Positions 17,144-25,266 of a stretch of 33,050 bases of DNA are shown one piece after another. Numbering within the stretch: position 1 is the first letter of the stretch; every line of letters starts with the position of its first letter. This DNA comes from Pseudobutyrivibrio sp. UBA1225 (GTDB lineage Bacteria; Bacillota; Clostridia; Lachnospirales; Lachnospiraceae): the NCBI GenBank assembly GCA_002309345.1, contig DBWZ01000038.1, positions 1 through 33,050 on the forward strand. Direction: 5' to 3'. Position numbers and translations under genes: made by a program. The notes beneath the pieces were generated by a model. It saw only the letters and a list, made by a program, of their open reading frames with translations, was not told the origin of the DNA and did no database searches.

Positions 17144-18001
17144 ATGTTAAAAAAACAGGACAAGATTAATATAGAAAATATGGTGGTATTTTTGCCAATC
17201 TATTCCAAGATTTTTAAAATATGCGCTTTGATATTAGCAGCTGTGGCTGTGATTATTGGTATATTTTTTATGGTGTTTTCGAGTGCTGAAGATTTAAAAG
17301 GTTTTTTGGCGGTTGAATCGATTTTTGGTGGTTTGGCATTAATTAGTCTTCTGTTTGCATTATATGTTGATATCTCAAAGATAGTATTTGATGATGAAAA
17401 GTTTATATACCTTGAGTTTTTGACTCATAAAAAAGAATTCTTTTTCAGCGATATTGTATCATGCGAGACGTATGGTAATAGATATATTATCCGTACCAAG
17501 AACAGAAAAAGAATTAAAGTTGATTTGGGCATGATAAACGCAGATGAGTTGTTAAAGAAGATTAAAGATGCAGGCGTATCAATCGAAAATGTTCTTAATA
17601 ACGGATATTATATAAAGCCAAAGTTATTTATTATTATTTTGCTTTTTATCTTTTTGGCGGTAGCAATATGGATTGATGTAGGATGTTTTATTCAAGGAAG
17701 TAATCCTGGAGTTAATGGAGTTATTTTTACAAGTATAGCTCCAATCTTTTTAATTGCCTTTTGCGAAGAAAAATACTATGTAAATAAAAATAAGATGACT
17801 CGCCGATTTCTTTTTTGGGATAGAGAGACAGTCGACATTTCATCTATAAAAAGAATAGAAGAAAGAATAGATTTACTTGAAGGAAAACATTTAATGGTCT
17901 ATGTTTCCGGTCAAGAAAAGGCGTTATTTGATATTGACTCATCTTATATGAATACAGATGATTTTGAGGAAGATATGAAAAGACGGAAAAAATTTAGGTG
18001 A
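17144..18001 (+). CDS. Membrane protein with two PH-like (DUF6560-type) repeats
   Basis: This 285-residue protein shows internal duplication of one plan: a pair of membrane helices, then a beta-rich domain. The first helices are about 25-48 and 56-78 with the soluble part about 79-155 (KIVFDDEKFIYLEFLTHKKE); the second helices are about 160-208 with the soluble part about 210-280 (KYYVNKNKMTRRFLFWDRE). The repeat resembles bacterial PH-like membrane domains, and the preceding frameshifted gene carries a single such unit. AGAGGAA precedes the ATG. The family name is offered with caution. Function unknown; it is part of an AT-rich membrane-protein cassette. Confidence 0.7.
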   Translation: MLKKQDKINIENMVVFLPIYSKIFKICALILAAVAVIIGIFFMVFSSAEDLKGFLAVESIFGGLALISLLFALYVDISKIVFDDEKFIYLEFLTHKKEFFFSDIVSCETYGNRYIIRTKNRKRIKVDLGMINADELLKKIKDAGVSIENVLNNGYYIKPKLFIIILLFIFLAVAIWIDVGCFIQGSNPGVNGVIFTSIAPIFLIAFCEEKYYVNKNKMTRRFLFWDRETVDISSIKRIEERIDLLEGKHLMVYVSGQEKALFDIDSSYMNTDDFEEDMKRRKKFR

Positions 18002-18006
18002 GGATT

Positions 18007-18138
18007 ATGAACTATCAAGAAATCTTTAATAAGAGATTTGAAATATTAATGATACTTTTGGTGTTAAGCTCTGTTGCGACAATATTTTTTGTTGTGAACA
18101 AATCATACTATAATCAATCTGAATATAGAAAGGGCTAA
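18007..18138 (+). CDS. 43-residue single-helix membrane protein
   Basis: This small gene is easy to miss. The reading is MNYQEIFNKRFEILMILLVL then SSVATIFFVVNKSYYNQSEY and RKG. A basic N-terminus is followed by one hydrophobic helix (about 12-30) and a polar tail. AGGTGAGG (17996-18003) overlaps the stop of the previous gene and sits ideally before the ATG. The next gene begins 8 bases after its stop and has GAAAGGG inside this frame. Its place between coupled membrane genes supports a real gene, perhaps an accessory subunit. Function unknown. Confidence 0.6.
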   Translation: MNYQEIFNKRFEILMILLVLSSVATIFFVVNKSYYNQSEYRKG

Positions 18139-18146
18139 AAAGTTAT

Positions 18147-19370
18147 ATGAGGAATAAGATAGCGTTAACATATAAACTGCGAAATATGATTATGCTAGCA
18201 AGTGTCATATCAGAAATGATTTGCGCGATTGCTTTTAGGTACAATGTAAAACTGTTTTTGGTAGGTACCGCAATTAATGTACTGTGTTTTTGGTGTGCAT
18301 ACAAAGCTTTGCAATATTATATTACCAAGCAATTGGTGCACCATATCAACCTGCGGGATTATGTGGAGTTTTTGGTTTCAAAAGGTTCGCTTGTGAAAGC
18401 TGAAAATGCGACACTTTTTAACGTATTACTATGGTTGGGCGATGATGATTGTATTTCAAATTATTTGAAAACTACAGGCCTAACTATAGAGCAGAGAATA
18501 GGTTTGGAACTATACAGGTTGGATAAAAGCATTTTTGCTAGCGACAAACAATTAGACTATGATGATGCAATTAGTCGAATAAGAGAATTGCTAGAGTTGT
18601 ATCTTAAATCAGATTCAGAAAATAAAGATGTTGCTAACAGATGTAGTAGTTATTTGGTTTTTTATGAAAAGTATTTGGATGAGGACTATAGCGGCGCAAT
18701 ATCCGCAATTTCGGATATTTCAAATCAAGGTTTATTAGTTCAATGGAAACTGTTCCATGAGGCAAAGGCTTACGAGAAGATGGGACAATTGGATGCAGCA
18801 GAAGAAAAGTATGATGCTATTGTAAAAACCGGCGGTGATATTAGATTTTTAAAGTGGCTTAATAAAAGTAGTGAAAATAATCATGCAAAAATATCTGTAG
18901 CAATGATTGCCCTGTGCCTTATTGTAATTTGTGGAGCTGTTATATCTATTTTATTTACAAATAAAAAATACGACACAGTTGAAGAGGCTTTAAAATGGCA
19001 ATATGGCAAAGAAGTATCTGAAAACAACAAGGCGATAGACAATGATAACTCAAATAAAAATGTTACAGCCTATGTAAATGGCGCAGAGTATTTATATTGC
19101 TATAGTGAACGATATGGAGAAAAAATAAGAATAAAGAAAGCATATTTGAATGAAATTAATGGTCCGAGTATTGAGACCGGACTTGATGCGACTAGTAGGA
19201 TTACGGGAGTTGATTTTGCTTTTTATGATTCTATCCCGAATGATGTTAATAGAATTTTTATTTCAAATACAGACAAATTGGATGACACCTTTTTTGATAC
19301 ATCAAAGTTGAAACTGTTAGATACCATAGATATTAATGGCAAAAATTATTATTTATTCAAATTAAACTAG
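18147..19370 (+). CDS. Three-helix membrane protein with TPR-like region, unknown function
   Basis: This 407-residue protein is not recognised. Two N-terminal membrane helices (about 12-30, 34-53) are followed by a cytoplasmic helical region (about 60-245) that includes a TPR-like stretch (LFHEAKAYEKMGQLDAAEEK). A third membrane helix (about 250-272) precedes an outside domain of about 135 residues (KYDTVEEALKWQYGKE ... INGKNYYLFKLN) that looks beta-rich. The next gene encodes a shorter relative with the same first part, including the shared pattern NAxxxxxVLLxxG...DDDC. It is AT-rich like the rest of the cassette. A sensor or anchoring role is possible but unproved. Confidence 0.65.
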   Translation: MRNKIALTYKLRNMIMLASVISEMICAIAFRYNVKLFLVGTAINVLCFWCAYKALQYYITKQLVHHINLRDYVEFLVSKGSLVKAENATLFNVLLWLGDDDCISNYLKTTGLTIEQRIGLELYRLDKSIFASDKQLDYDDAISRIRELLELYLKSDSENKDVANRCSSYLVFYEKYLDEDYSGAISAISDISNQGLLVQWKLFHEAKAYEKMGQLDAAEEKYDAIVKTGGDIRFLKWLNKSSENNHAKISVAMIALCLIVICGAVISILFTNKKYDTVEEALKWQYGKEVSENNKAIDNDNSNKNVTAYVNGAEYLYCYSERYGEKIRIKKAYLNEINGPSIETGLDATSRITGVDFAFYDSIPNDVNRIFISNTDKLDDTFFDTSKLKLLDTIDINGKNYYLFKLN

Positions 19371-19379
19371 GTGGCGATT

Positions 19380-20156
19380 ATGCAAAAAACAAGGTTACAA
19401 ATAAATTACGCGATATTCAAAGTCTTATACTATTTCTCGATAGTTATAGGCATTGTTTGCTTTGCTTTTTTGTTTAAAACATTGAGTGTAATATTGTTAT
19501 TTGTTCATGTGATAGTTATAGGCGCCTTTTTACGTGGCGCTTGTCGATATTTTGGTTGGGTTAGGTATGAATATGACTATGTTAAAGTATATGGCCACTT
19601 TATTGACTTTGAAAAATTATTAGTGAGGCATAAAAATAATAAGAATGCAAAGGTATTAGAATCAGTAGTTCTATTGACTGGAAATGTAGCCAATACTGAC
19701 GATGATTGTTTAAAGAGATTAATCGCTTTTGAGGATTCCATTTTTGATAAAGCTACAGGTGATTTTGTTGAGTCTGGCTCGCTTGATGAATTATCACAGG
19801 AATCAAACAATGGGTGGTGGAGTCATCTAATCCCTATATTGAGTCTGATTGATAAAAAAGATTACGACGTTGCATTAAAGAAGCTTGATCTGCTTATAAG
19901 CGATAGTCCTTACAGTGAGATTCCAAGACAGTTTTATTATGCCTATGCATCGATTAAAAGAGATGGACAAATAAGCGAAGAAGCGCAAAGTTGCATTGAT
20001 TATGTGTTAAACATGGGGCGCGAGACTAGATATGCAAGATATCTCAGCAAGATGGTTGATAATGTTGAGGAGACAAATCCGGTTTATCCGACACCGTGGT
20101 TCTACATCCTTTTCTTCATTTATCTGTGCTGGTGCATAGTAATTATGTGTTTATAG
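19380..20156 (+). CDS. Membrane protein related to the preceding gene product, lacking the outside domain
   Basis: The start is ATG 19380 because AGGTGG (19369-19374) lies just upstream; the GTG at 19371 is part of that site. The protein (258 residues) has two N-terminal membrane helices (about 10-45) and a helical region with TPR-like character (DYDVALKKLDLLISDSPYSEIPRQFYYAYASIK). One C-terminal helix (WFYILFFIYLCWCIVIMCL) ends at the terminus. It matches the first two thirds of its neighbour in layout and in short motifs, suggesting duplication followed by loss of the extracellular domain. It closes the AT-rich cassette. Function unknown. Confidence 0.62.
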   Translation: MQKTRLQINYAIFKVLYYFSIVIGIVCFAFLFKTLSVILLFVHVIVIGAFLRGACRYFGWVRYEYDYVKVYGHFIDFEKLLVRHKNNKNAKVLESVVLLTGNVANTDDDCLKRLIAFEDSIFDKATGDFVESGSLDELSQESNNGWWSHLIPILSLIDKKDYDVALKKLDLLISDSPYSEIPRQFYYAYASIKRDGQISEEAQSCIDYVLNMGRETRYARYLSKMVDNVEETNPVYPTPWFYILFFIYLCWCIVIMCL

Positions 20157-20202
20157 AATAGAATATAGATAAAAAAGTAATGATTATTGGTTTTTATTAC
20201 AA

Positions 20203-20231
20203 TTGAATTGCTTCTCCTTCTATGTTACAAT
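20203..20231 (+). promoter_or_regulatory. pyrE promoter
   Basis: TTGAAT (20203-20208), an exact 17-base spacer and TACAAT (20226-20231) form a good sigma-A promoter. The leader would be only about 30 bases, too short for a PyrR attenuator, and no such structure is visible. Confidence 0.65.
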
Positions 20232-20269
20232 CTAACAGGTTTTGAATGTTTACAGGTAGGAGAACTATT

Positions 20270-20956
20270 ATGGAAAGCTACAAGTCAGAATTTATAGAGT
20301 TTATGGTGGAGTCTGATGTCCTCAAATTCGGTGATTTTACATTGAAGAGTGGGCGTAAGTCTCCTTTTTTTATGAATGCAGGTGCATACGTAACTGGTAG
20401 CCAGTTGATGAGACTTGGAGAATATTATGCCAAGGCTATTCACAATGCATACGGCGATGATTTCGATGTGTTGTTTGGCCCAGCTTACAAGGGTATTCCA
20501 CTTGCAGTTATTACAGCCGAGGCTTATTACAGGCTTTATGGCAAAGAGGTTAAGTATTGCAGCAATCGCAAGGAAGAAAAGGATCACGGCGCCGACAAGG
20601 GTGCTATCCTTGGCTACAAGATTCAAGACGGCGACAAAGTTGTCATGATCGAAGATGTTACAACATCCGGCAAGAGCATGGAAGAGACAGTTCCAATCGT
20701 TAGAGCTCAGGGGGATGTTACAATCGTTGGCCTTATGGTTTCTTTAAATCGTCAGGAATTTGGTCTTTCAGGCGACAAGTCAAAGACTGCACTTGATGAG
20801 GTTGCTGAAACATACGGATTTAAAACTAGTGCAATTGTCTCTATGGACGAGGTTGTTGAGCACCTCTACAATAGACAGTGCCAGGGCAGAGTGGTCATCG
20901 ACGACGATATGAAATCTCGCATTGATGCCTACTACAAAGAATATGGAGTAAATTAA
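20270..20956 (+). CDS. pyrE: Orotate phosphoribosyltransferase
   Basis: The enzyme joins orotate and PRPP to form OMP, the fifth step of pyrimidine synthesis. The start is ATG 20270, with GTAGGAG 7 bases upstream; the ATG at 20246 precedes that site. In the 228-residue protein, the PAYKG segment carries Lys74, the flexible catalytic loop is RKEEKDHG (100-107), and the PRPP-binding motif is IEDVTTSGKS (127-136). All are intact. The stop overlaps the next start (TAATG). No other pyrimidine gene is in the window, so regulation is separate from a full pyr operon here. Confidence 0.96.
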   Translation: MESYKSEFIEFMVESDVLKFGDFTLKSGRKSPFFMNAGAYVTGSQLMRLGEYYAKAIHNAYGDDFDVLFGPAYKGIPLAVITAEAYYRLYGKEVKYCSNRKEEKDHGADKGAILGYKIQDGDKVVMIEDVTTSGKSMEETVPIVRAQGDVTIVGLMVSLNRQEFGLSGDKSKTALDEVAETYGFKTSAIVSMDEVVEHLYNRQCQGRVVIDDDMKSRIDAYYKEYGVN

Positions 20957-21288
20957 TGGCAAGAGTTTATAGACATAGGCATGGCTCTTCCGGCGGAAGG
21001 TCTAAGGCGTTGCCAATCGAGGCTATGTACGCTGCGGGAGTCTCCCTAGTTTCTTTAATTGTATATGGAGCAATAATCGGTGGCTCGGTTTATCTGGCAG
21101 GCGAGACTCCAAAGTGGCTAGGAGGTCTTGGCACGCTTGGTTATATCGTGGCTATCTGTGCCTTCGTTTACAACATCAGGCAGATGAAGAAGCAGACCGA
21201 GATAAAGTATCGCATTATCTGCATGGGCATCAGTTCTGTTTCCATGATAGTTTGGACAGTCACTATCATTATAGGAATGATTAAATAA
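20956..21288 (+). CDS. Small three-helix membrane protein (DUF6142-like)
   Basis: This 110-residue protein has a basic N-terminus (RVYRHRHGSSGGRSK) and three predicted membrane helices (about 27-48, 58-74, 85-108). It is translationally coupled to pyrE through a TAATG overlap and is followed 9 bases later by the aminopeptidase gene. Its size, topology and position next to pyrE resemble a small membrane family seen in Lachnospiraceae, which I believe is DUF6142; the name is from memory and uncertain. Function unknown. Confidence 0.7.
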   Translation: MARVYRHRHGSSGGRSKALPIEAMYAAGVSLVSLIVYGAIIGGSVYLAGETPKWLGGLGTLGYIVAICAFVYNIRQMKKQTEIKYRIICMGISSVSMIVWTVTIIIGMIK

Positions 21289-21297
21289 GGAAGAATT

Positions 21298-23355
21298 ATG
21301 AGTAATACATTTTATAAGCAAACAGATGATATGCTCGAGCGCTTCGATTTAGTTACCGAGCGTATTTCTACAATCCAAGACGACAAAGAGCTTCCAGAGA
21401 AGCTCCAAAAATTCTTTAATCAAGTTTCAGATTACATCATGTCGGTGCTGCCTGTTATGCGCAAGGCGATAAACGGCCAGCTTGATGCTCGTTCACTAGA
21501 GGAATGTCGGCAGGACGCAGATGCGATTTTTGCTATCTTCGACAATTCTCGTTATGAGCAGAGCTTCCTTTGCCCTACTTATGCAGTGGCAGAGCTTGGA
21601 AATCAAGTGGGTGGCCCATTGTCAGCGCTGTTCTACAAGCTGACAGATATTACTAGGGCAGCCTTTGCAGGTCGCACAGATATTTTCACTATCTACTGCG
21701 AGCTTTTTGTTCAGATTTACGGCGAGTGCCAGCTTGAATCTGATGACAAGTTCCGTCGTAAGTGCATTATCGATGCACTTTATTCCTTCGAACACGACTA
21801 TTGTAATTTATTCGTGTCTGAGCGAATCATCTCTATGATAGAGCCAGATTACAATTTCTATACAAACATTATCATGAAGTCCGATTTATTCAACGACAAG
21901 TATCTCTACAGATATGGCATGTATGTTGGAGAAAACGAGCTGAAAATCGCAGCACATCTGCGCAGTCTTCCTCACGAAGAAGTGGTTGCTATGGCGCGCA
22001 CTTATGTTGAGGGCTACATCAAGGGCTTTGAAACTACAGGCAAAGATATTTCCAAGAAGGAAACAGTGTGCGTGGAAGCGCCAGTTGGCTTTGAGCTTAT
22101 GACCCGCGAGGCGATTCGTCTGTTTCACGATGCTGGTCTTGCTGCTACAACACGTTTTGGTGGTACGACATCTAGAGATTTATATTCTACAGTTCCAAAC
22201 AAGCAGTGCGTCTACGACCACAAGTATGACAAGGCTTATGTTTGGGACAAGGGACTAGCAGATAGAATCCTCGAGGTAACCAAAAACACCTACGAAAAGC
22301 ACAAGGAAGAGGCTTCGGTTCACGGCGGTCCTGCAGTGATTATGACCTTTGGGGAGATTCCTTTCGAGCCAAAAAACAAAGAGGCCAATGCAAAATATAC
22401 TGAAAAGCAAGATGAGCTCAACGTCTACTACATGAGTGAGGCGAGCCAGATTACAAATCAGTACATCAAGGGCGAAGAGCGCAGCTTTACAATTATCGCA
22501 TATCCGATTCCAGAGATTGGCGACAAGTTTGAGGAAATCTTCAACGAGACAGTCGCAATCAACAACATGGATTACGAATTATATAAGAGCATCCAGCAGC
22601 ACATCATTGACGTGCTTGATAAAGGCGAAAAGGTTCACGTGACAGGTCGTGGCGACAACCACACCGATATCACTGTTCAACTTCATCATCTCGATGATCT
22701 GGCACATCAGACCAACTTTGAAAACTGCGTTGCTGATGTCAACATCCCTGTCGGGGAAGTGTTTACAAGCCCAGTGCTAGAGGGCACCAACGGTGTGCTT
22801 CACGTGACACAGGTTTACCTTGGCGAGCTTGGTTATCGTAATCTTGAGATGAAGTTTGAAGACGGCAAGGTTGTTGATTATACATGTAGCAATTTCGATT
22901 CCGAAGAGGAAAACAAGAAATACATTTTCGACAACGTATTGTTCAAGCATGAGACTCTCCCAATTGGCGAGTTTGCGATTGGAACCAACACCAGAGCTTT
23001 TGTGATGGGACAGAAGTACGGCATCGCCGACAAGCTTCCAATCCTCATTGCAGAAAAGACTGGCCCACACTTTGCAGTGGGTGACACCTGCTATTCTCAT
23101 GCCGAGGATGTACCTATGTACAATCCAGATGGCAAGGAGTGCATAGCTCGTGACAATTCATGCTCTATTCTTCGTAAAAGCGATATGTCAAAAGCATATT
23201 TCAATTGTCACACAGATGTTACTATACCTTACTACGAGCTAGGTGATATCATAGTTATCACTGCAGATGGCGACGAAATTCCCGTCATCAGGCATGGTCG
23301 CTTCGTAGTCCCGGGTACAGAAGAACTCAATCTTGTTCTTGACCAAAACATCTAA
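21298..23355 (+). CDS. M29-family aminopeptidase with long N-terminal domain
   Basis: This 685-residue protein belongs to the thermophilic-type metallo-aminopeptidase family M29 (AmpT/PepS), cytosolic dinuclear-metal peptidases. Metal-ligand motifs are visible and intact: GEVFTSP (Glu487), GEFAIGTN (Glu558), EKTGPHFAVGDTCY (His591, Tyr599) and CHTD (His638, Asp640). Classical family members have about 410 residues. Here a helical N-terminal region of about 270 residues precedes the catalytic part, as in a longer clostridial subgroup. GGAAG lies before the ATG, 9 bases after the previous stop, so it is in the pyrE operon. It probably recycles peptides to free amino acids. Confidence 0.88.
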   Translation: MSNTFYKQTDDMLERFDLVTERISTIQDDKELPEKLQKFFNQVSDYIMSVLPVMRKAINGQLDARSLEECRQDADAIFAIFDNSRYEQSFLCPTYAVAELGNQVGGPLSALFYKLTDITRAAFAGRTDIFTIYCELFVQIYGECQLESDDKFRRKCIIDALYSFEHDYCNLFVSERIISMIEPDYNFYTNIIMKSDLFNDKYLYRYGMYVGENELKIAAHLRSLPHEEVVAMARTYVEGYIKGFETTGKDISKKETVCVEAPVGFELMTREAIRLFHDAGLAATTRFGGTTSRDLYSTVPNKQCVYDHKYDKAYVWDKGLADRILEVTKNTYEKHKEEASVHGGPAVIMTFGEIPFEPKNKEANAKYTEKQDELNVYYMSEASQITNQYIKGEERSFTIIAYPIPEIGDKFEEIFNETVAINNMDYELYKSIQQHIIDVLDKGEKVHVTGRGDNHTDITVQLHHLDDLAHQTNFENCVADVNIPVGEVFTSPVLEGTNGVLHVTQVYLGELGYRNLEMKFEDGKVVDYTCSNFDSEEENKKYIFDNVLFKHETLPIGEFAIGTNTRAFVMGQKYGIADKLPILIAEKTGPHFAVGDTCYSHAEDVPMYNPDGKECIARDNSCSILRKSDMSKAYFNCHTDVTIPYYELGDIIVITADGDEIPVIRHGRFVVPGTEELNLVLDQNI

Positions 23356-23383
23356 TTATTGGATTTGAAGTAGAAATAGCTAG

Positions 23384-23498
23384 TACTCTATAAGCAATTA
23401 TTTAGAGTGGAAGTAGCTAGTAGTCGACAAGCTATTTGCTTACTAAAGCGAAACATGTTGTTGAGCGTAGTAAGCGAATGCTTGTAGACGTAACTAGC
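23384..23498. repeat. Hairpin-rich intergenic element before purE
   Basis: A small hairpin (ACTCTA with TAGAGT, about 23384-23408) is followed by a long imperfect inverted repeat: arm 23415-23445 pairs with 23468-23498 over about 30 bases, the inner part GCTTACTA with TAGTAAGC. No T-run follows, so it is not a simple terminator. No purine riboswitch core was found. It may be a repeat insertion or a regulatory RNA structure. Confidence 0.6.
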
Positions 23499-23523
23499 GA
23501 GATATAAATTAGGAGGATTTGTA

Positions 23524-24027
23524 ATGGCAAAAGTAAGTATTGTAATGGGAAGCGACAGCGACATGCCTGTAATGTCTAAGGCTGTTGAAATGTTAGAGAA
23601 ATTCGGTGTGGATTATGAAATCCGAATCATTTCTGCACATCGTGAGCCAGACATCTTTGTAGACTACGCAAAGACTGCTAAGGATAGAGGTGTTCAGGTT
23701 ATAATCGCAGGCGCAGGCAAGGCAGCACATCTCCCAGGAATGTGCGCGGCTGTTTTTGAGGGACCAGTTATCGGTATTCCTATGAAGACCAGCGATCTTG
23801 GCGGAGTAGATTCACTCTACTCAATTGTTCAGATGCCAACGGGTGTTCCTGTAGCAACCGTAGCTATCAACGGTGGTGCCAACGCAGGTATTCTTGCCGT
23901 TAAAATGCTTGCTATGTCAGATGCTGCACTTGCAGACAAGATGCATGATTTCATCGTAAACCAAAAGGAGCAAGTGGAAGCAAAGGATTCAAAACTTCAA
24001 AGCGAGGGCTACAAAGCCTTCCTATAG
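23524..24027 (+). CDS. purE: N5-carboxyaminoimidazole ribonucleotide mutase
   Basis: PurE makes 4-carboxy-aminoimidazole ribonucleotide in the purine pathway. The 167-residue protein has GSDSDMPVM (9-17), the catalytic SAHRE (37-41) and AGKAAHLPGM (64-73, His69), with the C-terminal VQMPTGVPVATVAINGGANAG. Class I enzymes usually read AGGAAHLPGM; here the second glycine is Lys66, while the rest is class I-like. No purK is in this window. A strong AGGAGG precedes the ATG. The next pur gene follows after 75 bases containing a hairpin. Confidence 0.95.
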   Translation: MAKVSIVMGSDSDMPVMSKAVEMLEKFGVDYEIRIISAHREPDIFVDYAKTAKDRGVQVIIAGAGKAAHLPGMCAAVFEGPVIGIPMKTSDLGGVDSLYSIVQMPTGVPVATVAINGGANAGILAVKMLAMSDAALADKMHDFIVNQKEQVEAKDSKLQSEGYKAFL

Positions 24028-24041
24028 GATAAATATAAATA

Positions 24042-24071
24042 GCCAGCAAGAAGCATCGACTCTTTGCTGGC
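24042..24071 (+). terminator. Hairpin between purE and purM (attenuator-like)
   Basis: A 12-position stem (24042-24053 with 24060-24071, one mismatch and one G-T pair) has an outer GCCAGCAA/TTGCTGGC segment. It is followed by an AT-rich stretch without a clean T-run. It may weaken read-through from purE to purM or stabilise the purE message. Confidence 0.5.
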
Positions 24072-24102
24072 ATATAATAGTTTTAGATAAAAGGAGAGAA
24101 AC

Positions 24103-25128
24103 ATGGATTACAAGAGTTCAGGAGTAGATATTGAGGCAGGATATGAGTCAGTAGAGCTCATGAAGAAATTTGTTAAGGGCACTATGAGACCAGAGGTCCT
24201 CGGTGGTCTAGGCGGATTCTCAGGCGCATTTGATTTAAGCGCAATCAAAAACATGGATGAGCCAGTTCTTCTTTCAGGAACAGACGGCTGCGGCACAAAG
24301 GTTAAGCTAGCTTTCCTTATGGACAAGCACGACACAATCGGTATTGATGCAGTTGCAATGTGCGTTAACGACGTTGCATGTGCAGGTGGCGAGCCACTTT
24401 TCTTCTTGGATTACATTGCTTGCGGCAAGAACATCCCAGAAAAGATTGCTACAATCGTAAGCGGTGTAGCAGAGGGCTGTAAGCAGTCAGGCTGCGCACT
24501 TGTAGGTGGCGAGACAGCAGAGCACCCAGGTCTTATGCCAGAGGAAGAATACGATCTTGCAGGCTTTGCAGTCGGTATCGTAGACAAAAAGGATATCATC
24601 ACAGGCGAGAACCTTAAGGACGGCGACGTTCTTATCGGTATGGCTTCAACAGGTGTTCACTCAAATGGTTTCTCTCTTGTTCGCAAGATTTTCGAAATGA
24701 CAAAGGAAAGTCTTGATACATATTATGATGAGCTTGGCACAACTCTCGGTGAGGCACTTATCGCTCCAACACGTATTTACGTTAAGGCTCTCAAGGCTGT
24801 CAAGGATGCAGGTGTCAAGGTTAAGGCTTGCTCACACATCACAGGTGGCGGTTTCTACGAGAATATTCCACGTATGCTTCCAGAAGGAAAGCGCGCAATC
24901 GTTGAGAAAAACTCATACGAGATTCCAGCTATCTTCAAGCTCATGGCTGCTAAGGGAAATGTGTCAGAGCAGATGATGTACAACACCTACAACATGGGAC
25001 TTGGTATGATTGTTGCCGTAGACCCAGCTGATGTAGACAAGACTATGGAAGCTATGCGTTCAGCAGGCGACACACCTTACGTAGTAGGTAAGATTGTGGA
25101 CGGCGACAAGGGCGTAGATTTGATTTAG
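24103..25128 (+). CDS. purM: Phosphoribosylformylglycinamidine cyclo-ligase (AIR synthetase)
   Basis: PurM uses ATP to close the imidazole ring, making AIR from FGAM. The 341-residue length is standard. Landmarks are YKSSGVDIEAG near the N-terminus, the GTDGCGTKVKLAF segment (about 60-72), the DAVAMCVNDVACAGGEPLFFLDYIA block of the AIR synthetase core, GGETAEHPG and the C-terminal HITGGGFYENIPR. AAGGAGAG precedes the ATG. It follows purE and is followed directly by the intergenic repeat, after which purN begins. Confidence 0.97.
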   Translation: MDYKSSGVDIEAGYESVELMKKFVKGTMRPEVLGGLGGFSGAFDLSAIKNMDEPVLLSGTDGCGTKVKLAFLMDKHDTIGIDAVAMCVNDVACAGGEPLFFLDYIACGKNIPEKIATIVSGVAEGCKQSGCALVGGETAEHPGLMPEEEYDLAGFAVGIVDKKDIITGENLKDGDVLIGMASTGVHSNGFSLVRKIFEMTKESLDTYYDELGTTLGEALIAPTRIYVKALKAVKDAGVKVKACSHITGGGFYENIPRMLPEGKRAIVEKNSYEIPAIFKLMAAKGNVSEQMMYNTYNMGLGMIVAVDPADVDKTMEAMRSAGDTPYVVGKIVDGDKGVDLI

Positions 25129-25133
25129 ACATT

Positions 25134-25180
25134 GGCTTCCCCAGAGGGGGAAGCTGTCAGCGAAGCTGACTGATGAGGGG
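25134..25180. repeat. Intergenic double-hairpin repeat, copy 2
   Basis: GGCTTCCCC pairs with GGGGAAGC, then GTCAGC-GAA-GCTGAC and the tail TGATGAGGGG. Compared with copy 1 the second stem changes on both sides (CAGC/GCTG versus CGCC/GGCG) while the GAA loop and tail stay fixed. It starts 5 bases after the purM stop. Confidence 0.85.
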
Positions 25181-25204
25181 AAATTTATCAACATTTGTGC
25201 CCTA

Positions 25205-25244
25205 GTAAGCTTTGCTTACATTTTGCGAAGCTGACTGATGAGGG
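25205..25244. repeat. Partial third copy of the intergenic repeat
   Basis: A GTAAGC-TTT-GCTTAC hairpin (25205-25219) is followed by GCGAAGCTGACTGATGAGGG (25225-25244), identical to the 3' part of copy 2. The left half of the element is missing, so this looks like a rearranged tandem copy in front of purN. Confidence 0.7.
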
Positions 25245-25266
25245 AAAAACTAGATAGGAACAAATC

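Noticed and set aside
23356..23523. Purine riboswitch upstream of purE
   Set aside because: The conserved core of the purine riboswitch could not be found; only unrelated long hairpins are present.
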